A DNA stretch of 5,180 bases. Origin: Sulfurimonas sp. (GTDB lineage Bacteria > Campylobacterota > Campylobacteria > Campylobacterales > Sulfurimonadaceae). The notes below the pieces were generated by a model. It worked only from the letters and a program-made list of their open reading frames with translations. It searched no databases and was not told where the DNA came from. Below are positions 1 through 5,180 of the stretch, piece after piece (within the stretch, counting starts at the first letter, position 1; every line of letters begins with the position of its first letter). The translations under genes were made by a program, and so were the position numbers. The stretch is taken from positions 1-5,180 of the forward strand of contig JALUBM010000185.1 of assembly GCA_027044845.1 (NCBI GenBank), read 5' to 3'.

Positions 1-2
1 AA

Positions 3-68
3 AGAGTTCTAAAGAAAGCATTTAATGATATTTCAATAAAAATGTGGCTTAATGAAAAATATAATTGA
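3..68 (+). CDS. Possible 3' end of an upstream gene (partial)
   Basis: The third forward frame is open from the left edge to a TGA at 66-68 and reads RVLKKAFNDISIKMWLNEKYN. The other two forward frames stop within the first 25 bases, so if a + strand gene enters from the left, this is its frame. The peptide is mixed hydrophobic and basic, like an ordinary C-terminal helix. Twenty-one codons are too few to assign a family, and an open stretch this short could be chance. It would end 83 bases before the next start codon. Confidence 0.3.
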   Translation, partial: RVLKKAFNDISIKMWLNEKYN

Positions 69-122
69 CGATAAAAATAGCTTGTTTAATCTACTTCTAA
101 CACCAATTAGGATAATATTTCT

Positions 123-128
123 TATAAT
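123..128 (+). promoter_or_regulatory. Candidate -10 box for the SQR-like gene
   Basis: A perfect TATAAT at 123-128 lies in a strongly AT-rich stretch, 23 bases before the ATG at 152. No -35 box is recognisable at 16-18 bases upstream. That fits housekeeping promoters of Campylobacterota, which rely on an extended -10 and periodic AT tracts. A transcript from about 135 would have a leader of under 20 bases that still includes the ribosome binding site AAAAGG (139-144). A TTGACG at 65-70 is seen but is badly spaced for this -10. In DNA this AT-rich a TATAAT can occur by chance. Confidence 0.4.
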
Positions 129-151
129 TTTAGCTAATAAAAGGTAACGAT

Positions 152-1333
152 ATGAAAAAAATACTTATTTTAGGCGGTGGATTTGCTGGAGTGGATGCTG
201 CATCTTATTTAAGAAAACTAAATTATAATGTTACTCTCGTAAGCAATAGAGAATATTTTTATATTTATCCTACTTCCATCTGGATACCAACCCATGAGAG
301 TCAATTTCAAGATGTATGCGTTGATTTAAAAGAGCTGCAACATGCACACGGATTTAATCTTATCATTGATGAAGTGTCAGCTCTATCAAAAGAGAACAAT
401 AGTGTCACACTTACAAGCGGACAAATTATAAATGATTATGATTATCTCATTATTGCGATGGGTGCTGCAAAAATGAAAGCATCTGGTATTGAAAATACAC
501 TTTCAATCTGTGGTACACCTGAACAGTCACTTAAAATCAGAGATGCACTTGATAGACTTGTAAAAAAAGGCAGCGGTAAAATTTGTATGGGATTCGGTGG
601 TAATCCCAAGGATAGCTCCGCAGTTCGCGGTGGTCCAGGATTTGAACTACTTTTCAATGTACATAATATGCTTAAGAAAAAAGGTATCAGAGATAATTTT
701 GAACTAACATTTTTTGCTCCAATGCTTAAACCTGGTAAACGTATGGGACCACAAGCACTGAAAATGATGGATATAATGTTTAGTAAACTTGGCATCAAAC
801 AGCACTTCGGAAAAAAAATAAAACAGTTTGAAAAAGATGCTATTGTTTTTGAGGATGAAAGTAAATTAGCATCAGATTTTACCATGTTTATTCCTGCGGG
901 TAACGGTCATCAAGTGATTCAAAACTCAGATTTACCTACGAATGAAGCGGGGTTTATTAAAACAGATGATTATTCTTGCATTTTAAATGAAGATGGTTCA
1001 CTCTCAAATATTTATGCAATCGGTGATATTGCTTCTCTTGAGGGTTATGACTGGAGAGCAAAACAAGGGCATGTAGCAGAGGTTATGGCAAAAAATACAG
1101 CACATAATATTGAACAACGCGATAACGGCGGCAGTGATTTTAAAGGGTATCATCAACATTTAAATATTTTATGTGTAATGGATACTGGAAATGGTGCAGC
1201 TTTTGTTTACAGAGATGAAAAACGTGCCTTTATGCTCCCACTACCTGTTATTGGACACTGGTTGAAAAAAGGCTGGGGTCTTTACTGCCGAAACTCTAAA
1301 CTCAAAAAAATTCCTAGGATTCCTGGCATGTAA
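152..1333 (+). CDS. SQR-like FAD/NAD(P)-dependent oxidoreductase (sulfide:quinone oxidoreductase superfamily)
   Basis: This is a 393-residue flavoprotein of the SQR/flavocytochrome c sulfide dehydrogenase/NDH-2 superfamily, a normal length for SQR. The N-terminal Rossmann motif GGGFAG (8-13) binds the FAD ADP moiety. A second FAD contact, YAIGDIAS, lies at 288-295. The C-terminal PLPVIGHW segment (363-370) with following basic residues resembles the amphipathic membrane anchor of SQRs. Aligned from memory with Acidithiobacillus SQR, Cys120 (SICGTPEQ) matches Cys128 and Cys341 (CVMDTGNGA) matches Cys356. The Cys160 position, before the GPxYE-like motif GPGFE (161-165), is Arg159. Other cysteines are 56, 145, 276 and 379. 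The expected SQR role is membrane-bound oxidation of sulfide with electrons passed to quinone. The missing redox-active cysteine makes that substrate uncertain, so a quinone-linked flavoprotein of unknown donor is the safer call. AAAAGG at 139-144, 7 bases upstream, supports the ATG. There is no export signal, so the protein is probably on the cytoplasmic membrane face. Confidence 0.85.
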   Translation: MKKILILGGGFAGVDAASYLRKLNYNVTLVSNREYFYIYPTSIWIPTHESQFQDVCVDLKELQHAHGFNLIIDEVSALSKENNSVTLTSGQIINDYDYLIIAMGAAKMKASGIENTLSICGTPEQSLKIRDALDRLVKKGSGKICMGFGGNPKDSSAVRGGPGFELLFNVHNMLKKKGIRDNFELTFFAPMLKPGKRMGPQALKMMDIMFSKLGIKQHFGKKIKQFEKDAIVFEDESKLASDFTMFIPAGNGHQVIQNSDLPTNEAGFIKTDDYSCILNEDGSLSNIYAIGDIASLEGYDWRAKQGHVAEVMAKNTAHNIEQRDNGGSDFKGYHQHLNILCVMDTGNGAAFVYRDEKRAFMLPLPVIGHWLKKGWGLYCRNSKLKKIPRIPGM

Positions 1334-1386
1334 CAATAGGTAACCCCTATATAGATCTTTTAAGATATACTATTAAAATTAAATCT

Positions 1387-1404
1387 TAACTTATATATAA
1401 GTTA
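1387..1404. repeat. Perfect 18-bp palindrome, possible operator
   Basis: TAACTTATATATAAGTTA is its own reverse complement. It sits in the 109-base gap between the SQR-like gene and the PAS gene, about where a -35 region would be for the -10 candidate at 1410-1415. An outer inverted pair, TCTTAAC (1384-1390) and GTTAAGA (1414-1420), surrounds it, the left arm overlapping the palindrome. All-A/T pairs apart from two C-G make it a poor terminator, so a binding site for a dimeric regulator is the better guess. No regulator family is identified, and AT-rich DNA produces palindromes by chance more easily than balanced DNA. Confidence 0.45.
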
Positions 1405-1409
1405 TAGAA

Positions 1410-1415
1410 TATAGT
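1410..1415 (+). promoter_or_regulatory. Candidate -10 box for the PAS-chemoreceptor unit
   Basis: TATAGT at 1410-1415 matches TATAAT at five of six positions. An overlapping alternative, TAGAAT (1405-1410), matches equally well. Either would give a leader of roughly 20-27 bases carrying the strong AAGGAG ribosome binding site at 1430-1435. No -35 box is seen, and the 18-bp palindrome occupies that region. This is the only gap that could hold a dedicated promoter for the two downstream genes. Confidence 0.35.
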
Positions 1416-1442
1416 TAAGAATCTTCGATAAGGAGTAACTAT

Positions 1443-1991
1443 ATGGCATATAAAAGTTTATCGAAAAAAGATGCACCCAAAAATATCAAAAATATTGAAA
1501 AAGAACTGGGTGAAAATGATTTTATCGTCTCTAAAACAGATTTAAAAGGTAAAATTATCTACTGTAATGAGATATTTACGGCAATGGCAGGTTATCCTGC
1601 TACAGATTTAATCGGTTCAAACCATAATATAATTCGTCACCCCGATATGCCAAAATTGGCATTTAAAGTACTTTGGGATTTACTCAAAGCCAAAAAAGAA
1701 TTTTTTGGCTTTGTCAAAAATCTCTCATCTGACGGTAGCTACTATTGGGTATTCGCCTATATTACACCAGATTTTGACACAAATCAGAATGTCATTAGTT
1801 ATACCTCAGTACGAAGAAAACCTACGCTCTCTGCTGTAGAAGCTATTACGCCTATTTACAAACTTTTGGTAGATGCTGAAAAAAGAGGTGGAATGGAAGC
1901 TTCACAAGCCGTTTTAAATGATTTTTTAACACAAAAAAACTTCTCATACGATGAACTTGTTATGAATTTACAAAAAGGAATGGTATTGTGA
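1443..1991 (+). CDS. Stand-alone Aer/CetB-like PAS domain protein, probable FAD redox sensor
   Basis: This 182-residue soluble protein is almost entirely one PAS domain (about 25-126) plus a helical tail (about 130-182). The stretch [15 protein letters not shown] (60-74) and [19 protein letters not shown] (91-109) are hallmarks of the Aer-type PAS, which binds FAD and reports redox or electron-transport state. With an offset of 8 to E. coli Aer (aligned from memory), Asn42, Arg65, His66, Asp68 and Asn93 match Asn34, Arg57, His58, Asp60 and Asn85. The flavin-contacting Trp79 is replaced by Phe87. There are no membrane segments and no signalling domain, so it needs a partner. That is almost certainly the receptor encoded immediately downstream with a 4-base overlap, as with CetB and CetA in Campylobacter jejuni energy taxis. 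AAGGAG lies 7 bases before the ATG. FAD binding is inferred; other PAS ligands are possible. Confidence 0.85.
   Translation: MAYKSLSKKDAPKNIKNIEKELGENDFIVSKTDLKGKIIYCNEIFTAMAGYPATDLIGSNHNIIRHPDMPKLAFKVLWDLLKAKKEFFGFVKNLSSDGSYYWVFAYITPDFDTNQNVISYTSVRRKPTLSAVEAITPIYKLLVDAEKRGGMEASQAVLNDFLTQKNFSYDELVMNLQKGMVL
1975..1979 (+). promoter_or_regulatory. Ribosome binding site deciding a GTG start
   Basis: AAGGA lies inside the end of the PAS gene, 8 bases before GTG at 1988-1990. The GTGA overlap (start GTG, stop TGA) is typical of translational coupling. It supports this start, which keeps the whole first membrane helix of the chemoreceptor. Confidence 0.65.
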
Positions 1992-3439
1992 ATATATTAA
2001 AAAATATACAAGTTCTAACTCTTTTAACTCTTGTTGTTTTAATGGGGATTTTTTTAATATTTTCATCACATTTAATAATTGGTCTTACTGCTATTGTTCT
2101 AGGTATTGTTTCCCTTCTCATCCCCAAAAAGAAGAGAAGACGTGCAAATGATCCTATTATGGATAAAATTGAACATGTACTCATTGATGTACAAAATGGA
2201 AAACTTGCAAATCGTGTCATTATTTATAAGAATGGAACTCAGCTTGAAAAAATCGCATGGAATATTAATAATGCATTAGATCAAATGGAAGTTATATTAA
2301 GAGAGGCTAGAAATACTATCAATGCTGTCAGTCAAGGACATATGTATAGAAGTATGTTTCCATCTGGTTTACATGGAGAATTTAAAGATACTGCTAATAC
2401 CATTCAAAAAGCAATTAATGCAATGAAGGCCAATGAAAGATACCAGACTATGGGTATGCTATCAACAGAGTTTAATAAGCTCAATAACGGAATGAAGGGG
2501 AATCTGAACATTATCACTACCGATATTGCCAAAACAGAAAGTGCTTTTACCGAAGTTACAGATCTTACTTCTAATGCTTTTAATGCAACACGCGAAACTT
2601 ATCAGGCAGTTGAAAATACCAGTTCGGAAATTTCTACATTAAGTGAGTTAGTTGTAGATACTACCGATGGAATAGAACAGATGGGTAGTAATGTCAATGA
2701 TATTACGACTATTATCAACCTCATAAAAGATATAGCTGATCAGACAAATCTACTTGCACTCAATGCTGCTATTGAAGCAGCACGTGCAGGTGAGCATGGA
2801 CGTGGTTTTGCCGTTGTTGCAGATGAAGTGCGTAAACTTGCGGAAAGAACGGGGAAAGCTACAGGTGAAATTAGCATAACTATCCAAACATTACAACAGC
2901 AATCAGGGACTATTTCAGAAAATTCCCTTAATATGAGTTCCATTGCTTCTAATGCAAACCAAACTATGCAGAAATTTAAAGATACACTCGGTACATTAAC
3001 GCAAGATATGAAAAGAACCTCTCAATATTCTAACAAAAGCAATTTTGCACTTTTTTTATCCACCTATAAAATTCATCACATTTTATTTAAAAGTGATGCC
3101 TACTCCGCTGTTGTAAATAGTTCGGTAACTGAAGATTTGAAAAAAGATGCACATCACTGTGGCTTTGGAAAATGGTATTATTCAAAGGGAAGAGAGTTAT
3201 TTGGTAATAATTCAATATTTGCAAAAATGGAGTTACATCATCTTAGCTTTCATACTCTAATTAATGAAAATCTTGATTGTGCTTTACAAGGAGGATGTAT
3301 GGCAAAGCATAAATCTAAAATAGAGATAATCAATAGATTTAAAGAAGCAGAAGAACACTCCATACAGTTATTTAGACTTATGGATATACTTATAGAGGAG
3401 ATAGGTGGTAGCGTTAATATGCATCAAGTTTTATCATAA
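1988..3439 (+). CDS. Membrane-hairpin methyl-accepting chemotaxis protein with C-terminal CZB zinc-binding domain (CetA-like)
   Basis: This is a 483-residue chemoreceptor. Two hydrophobic helices (about 8-26 and 29-45), joined by only a few residues and followed by KKKRRR (47-52), form a hairpin with both ends in the cytoplasm, so there is no periplasmic sensor. Residues about 53-147 look like one or two HAMP-type linkers. The coiled-coil signalling domain spans about 150-345, with the family's highly conserved tip from [20 protein letters not shown] (247-266) to [11 protein letters not shown] (278-288); this part contacts CheA and CheW. A CZB domain follows (about 350-470): His364 (in HHILFK), Cys391 (CGFGKW), His418 and His422 (HHLSFH) fit the 3His/1Cys zinc site. 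In known CZB proteins this cysteine also reacts with hypochlorous acid. Additional cysteines are 431 and 437. Lacking its own periplasmic sensor and coupled to the Aer-like PAS gene, it probably relays redox state from that protein and zinc or oxidant state from CZB. Confidence 0.9.
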   Translation: MNILKNIQVLTLLTLVVLMGIFLIFSSHLIIGLTAIVLGIVSLLIPKKKRRRANDPIMDKIEHVLIDVQNGKLANRVIIYKNGTQLEKIAWNINNALDQMEVILREARNTINAVSQGHMYRSMFPSGLHGEFKDTANTIQKAINAMKANERYQTMGMLSTEFNKLNNGMKGNLNIITTDIAKTESAFTEVTDLTSNAFNATRETYQAVENTSSEISTLSELVVDTTDGIEQMGSNVNDITTIINLIKDIADQTNLLALNAAIEAARAGEHGRGFAVVADEVRKLAERTGKATGEISITIQTLQQQSGTISENSLNMSSIASNANQTMQKFKDTLGTLTQDMKRTSQYSNKSNFALFLSTYKIHHILFKSDAYSAVVNSSVTEDLKKDAHHCGFGKWYYSKGRELFGNNSIFAKMELHHLSFHTLINENLDCALQGGCMAKHKSKIEIINRFKEAEEHSIQLFRLMDILIEEIGGSVNMHQVLS

Positions 3440-3469
3440 AGAGAAAGAATTTAATGTTCTTTCTCTTTA
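3437..3469. terminator. Convergent hairpin across both gene ends, probable bidirectional terminator
   Basis: TAAAGAGAAAGAA (3437-3449) pairs perfectly with TTCTTTCTCTTTA (3457-3469): a 13-bp stem with a 7-base loop. The left arm starts at the receptor's stop codon, and the right arm encodes the last residues (KEKEH region) of the opposing CNNM-like gene. No clean U-tract follows on either strand, and the stem is AT-rich, so it is not a textbook intrinsic terminator. Position and symmetry still favour a role in ending both transcripts. Confidence 0.55.
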
Positions 3470-4491
3470 CGACGTAATTTCATTTTTCTTTTTGCAAGTT
3501 CACGCATATCTTCAGTAGTATCACTTTCATCCATAATTTCAACGCCTAAAATAGTTTCCACACAATCTTCGAGCGTAATAATTCCCTCAGTTTGGTCATA
3601 ATTATCTCGCACTAGAAACATATGGTCTTTTTTTGATATAAATAAATCAAGTGCTTTACTTACGGGGATATTTTCATTAATGGAAAACATCTCTTTTTTG
3701 ATTGCAGAAAGAGGTACAGAATCATCTTCAAGTGCCTGTTTGAATATTTTTTTTGTAAGCACTAAACCTGTCACATCTTCTAATGAGCCATGATAAATAG
3801 GAATACGTGAAAATTTAAAAATTGCAGGCTGTGTCTTAATAACATCTTTGATTTTCATAGTTTCATCCAAGGCAAAAACAACACTTCTAGGGGTTAAAAC
3901 CTCATTCACTTTTATATTGTCAAGATTTAAAATATTTTCTATGACATCTGACTCTTTTTCATCAATAATTCCCTCATCTTCACTCATAAGCATACTCTCT
4001 AAAAGTTCTTCTTTCGTCAAAGAATGCCCATCTGTCTTTCCTCTTGAAATTTTATTAGTAACGGCTAATGTACTTAAAATAATTGGGTAGGTTATCCAAA
4101 TAAATACCCGTATAATATAAGCTGTAATTGGTGCAAGCTGTTTCCAATAAATCGCACCTATTGTCTTTGGGATAATCTCAGAGATAAATAAAATGGCAAA
4201 GGTCAAAATAACTGAAACATATACGACTGCATCATCCCCAAATATCTTTGATGCCTGTGCACCGACTGCTGCTGCACCCAAAGTATTTGCTATTGTATTT
4301 AAAATCAAAACGGAAGCTATTGATTTATTTATATTCTCTTTATGATGACGTAATAATTTACCGATTGAGGGCTTCTCTTTCTCCAATACTGCTACGTAAG
4401 ACATGTTTACAGAGAGCAAAACTGATTCTAAAACAGAACACAAAAAAGATATTCCAACAGAAACAATAAAAAATAAAAATAATAATTCCAA
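3451..4491 (-). CDS. Short CNNM/CorC-like membrane protein (DUF21 + CBS pair)
   Basis: This 346-residue protein has an N-terminal DUF21/CNNM transmembrane domain (about 1-145), with a first helix carrying SFLCSVLES (15-23), the NTIANTLGA motif (65-73) and SEIIPKTIGA (104-113), all family-conserved. An acidic linker helix (about 158-190) leads into two CBS domains (about 195-255 and 262-318), which in relatives bind adenine nucleotides and Mg2+. The family includes Mg2+ exporters and regulators (CNNM, CorC, MpfA). After CBS2 there are only about 28 charged residues, ending RRKEKEH, so the CorC/HlyC-associated C-terminal domain of many relatives is absent. The start is TTG, supported by AAAGGA upstream; the next ATG (codon 30) would delete the first membrane helix. 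It lies 14 bases after mgtE on the same strand, so joint Mg2+ homeostasis is likely. Transport direction and ion are inferred. Confidence 0.88.
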   Translation of the reverse strand: MELLFLFFIVSVGISFLCSVLESVLLSVNMSYVAVLEKEKPSIGKLLRHHKENINKSIASVLILNTIANTLGAAAVGAQASKIFGDDAVVYVSVILTFAILFISEIIPKTIGAIYWKQLAPITAYIIRVFIWITYPIILSTLAVTNKISRGKTDGHSLTKEELLESMLMSEDEGIIDEKESDVIENILNLDNIKVNEVLTPRSVVFALDETMKIKDVIKTQPAIFKFSRIPIYHGSLEDVTGLVLTKKIFKQALEDDSVPLSAIKKEMFSINENIPVSKALDLFISKKDHMFLVRDNYDQTEGIITLEDCVETILGVEIMDESDTTEDMRELAKRKMKLRRKEKEH

Positions 4492-4501
4492 GTTTTACAA
4501 A

Positions 4502-4507
4502 TCCTTT
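4502..4507 (-). promoter_or_regulatory. Ribosome binding site overlapping the mgtE stop codon, supporting a TTG start
   Basis: Read on the - strand, the mgtE stop TAA runs straight into the ribosome binding site as TAAAGGA. It is 10 bases before TTG (4491-4489). The overlap of stop codon and binding site indicates co-transcription and probable translational coupling of mgtE with the CNNM-like gene. Confidence 0.6.
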
Positions 4508-5180
4508 ATAATAATATATATTTTGCTAATGCCAAAAAGCTAAAAAAGCCTACAACATCAGTTATAGTTGTTAAAATAACTGTACTTCCTATAGCTGGGT
4601 CAATTCCCAAAACTTTTAAGACTAAAGGAATCATAGCCCCAAAAAATCCTGCCATTAGCAAATTTATAATCATGCTTAAGCCGATGACAACACCAAGCAA
4701 CGGTATATGAAACCACATCCAAGCTATTATACCCATGACAATGGCAAAAAGCAGACCATTAAGTAAAGATATAGCAACCTCTTTTTTTATGGTTCTAAAC
4801 GCATCTTTATGCGATATTTCTCCTAGGGCTAATTGTCTTACAACAACAGTTAGACTTTGTGTTCCTGCATTTCCACCCATAGAAGCAACAATAGGCATCA
4901 AAACAGCAAGGGCGACCATGGAGTTAATGGTATCTTCAAACAGACCAATAACCAATGAAGCTGCAATAGCCGTCAAAAGGTTAATACCAAGCCATATAGC
5001 ACGCTTTTGGGTAGCTTTTAAAACATCTTCATCTTCTTCTGCTTCATCATCAACACCAGCAAGATTATACATTTGTTCGGTTGCATGTTCATTAATAATA
5101 TCATAAATATCATCGGATGTAATACGTCCAACTAAAATACCTTCATTATTTATAACAGGTATAACAGACAAATCATACTC
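4506..5180 (-). CDS. mgtE: Magnesium transporter MgtE, C-terminal part (gene cut by window edge)
   Basis: MgtE is a homodimeric inner-membrane Mg2+ channel gated by cytoplasmic N and CBS domains. Only the last 225 or so residues are visible. They begin in CBS2 (EYDLSVIPVINNEGILVGRI), continue through the plug helix and a very acidic stretch, DDEAEEDEDV, then five membrane helices. Counting from the Leu at 5171: helices lie at about 58-77, 82-108, 129-153, 156-186 and 192-220. Family motifs are MGGNAGTQS (98-106), NLLMAGFFGAMIP (170-182) and TTITDVVGFF (201-210). Asp205 in the last motif matches the ion-selecting Asp432 of Thermus MgtE. The reading frame continues past the window edge; the TTG at 5171 is an internal Leu codon, not a start. 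It is the first visible gene of the - strand unit. Any promoter or Mg2+ riboswitch would lie beyond the window. Confidence 0.95.
   Translation of the reverse strand, partial: EYDLSVIPVINNEGILVGRITSDDIYDIINEHATEQMYNLAGVDDEAEEDEDVLKATQKRAIWLGINLLTAIAASLVIGLFEDTINSMVALAVLMPIVASMGGNAGTQSLTVVVRQLALGEISHKDAFRTIKKEVAISLLNGLLFAIVMGIIAWMWFHIPLLGVVIGLSMIINLLMAGFFGAMIPLVLKVLGIDPAIGSTVILTTITDVVGFFSFLALAKYILL

Noticed and set aside
442..885. Open frame on the - strand inside the SQR-like gene
   Set aside because: It lies entirely within a well-supported flavoprotein gene, has a low-complexity Ser/Pro/Leu-rich translation and no recognisable domain.
1336..1361. Small hairpin ATAGG-CCTAT followed by a TTTT run after the SQR-like gene
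   Set aside because: A 5-bp stem with the T run several bases away is too weak to call a terminator.
1426..1431. CGATAA resembling a sigma-28 -10 box before the chemotaxis genes
   Set aside because: No TAAA-like -35 lies 15 bases upstream, and a start here would leave almost no leader and remove the AAGGAG ribosome binding site.
1960..2220. Open frame on the - strand across the PAS/receptor junction
   Set aside because: It is antisense to two overlapping genes with clear domains and shows no family resemblance.
2740..2943. Open frame on the - strand opposite the receptor signalling tip
   Set aside because: It is antisense to the most conserved part of the chemoreceptor, and its Ala/Ser-rich translation is a by-product of that coding sequence.
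3848..4469. Two + strand open frames opposite the CNNM-like gene (3848-4090 and 4248-4469)
   Set aside because: Both are antisense to DUF21-CBS coding sequence, with no domain and no convincing ribosome binding context.
4735..5106. Open frame on the + strand opposite mgtE
   Set aside because: mgtE on the other strand has strong family motifs throughout; the + strand translation has none.
5169..5171. TTG as the start of the mgtE gene
   Set aside because: The frame stays open to the window edge and the upstream residues EYD continue a typical MgtE CBS2 motif, so the codon is internal.

Overview
The window is AT-rich, gene-dense bacterial DNA. The gene set suggests a chemolithotrophic member of the Campylobacterota, such as a Sulfurimonas- or Sulfurovum-like bacterium. 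It holds a sulfide:quinone-oxidoreductase-like flavoprotein, an Aer/CetB-type PAS protein paired with a membrane-hairpin chemoreceptor, and short AT-rich promoters without clear -35 boxes. This placement is inference from content and style, not from a marker gene.

Layout, left to right. Bases 1-68 may hold the last codons of an upstream gene. A + strand flavoprotein of the SQR/NDH-2 superfamily follows (152-1333); it keeps two of the three SQR cysteine positions but has Arg where one of the two redox-active cysteines should be. The 109-base gap after it contains a perfect 18-bp palindrome next to a plausible -10 box. Next comes a two-gene + strand unit: a stand-alone FAD-type PAS protein (1443-1991), then, overlapping by 4 bases and starting at GTG, a chemoreceptor (1988-3439). 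The receptor has a two-helix membrane hairpin, no periplasmic sensor, HAMP-like linkers, the conserved methyl-accepting signalling hairpin and a C-terminal CZB zinc-binding domain. Together they look like a split energy-taxis receptor of the CetA/CetB (bipartite Aer) type with an added zinc/oxidant input.

The right half is on the - strand and converges on the receptor with only 11 bases between stop codons. A 13-bp inverted repeat spans both gene ends. The - strand unit is read from the right edge: the 3' part of mgtE (Mg2+ channel, cut by the window end), then 14 bases later a short CNNM/CorC-like DUF21-CBS membrane protein starting at TTG. This makes a magnesium-handling pair, with MgtE for uptake and the CNNM-like protein probably for Mg2+ export or regulation.

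No RNA genes, insertion sequences, CRISPR arrays or other mobile elements were seen. The most interesting item is the PAS + receptor-CZB pair beside an atypical SQR-like flavoprotein: a candidate route by which electron-transport state and zinc/oxidant state are read by one receptor complex.
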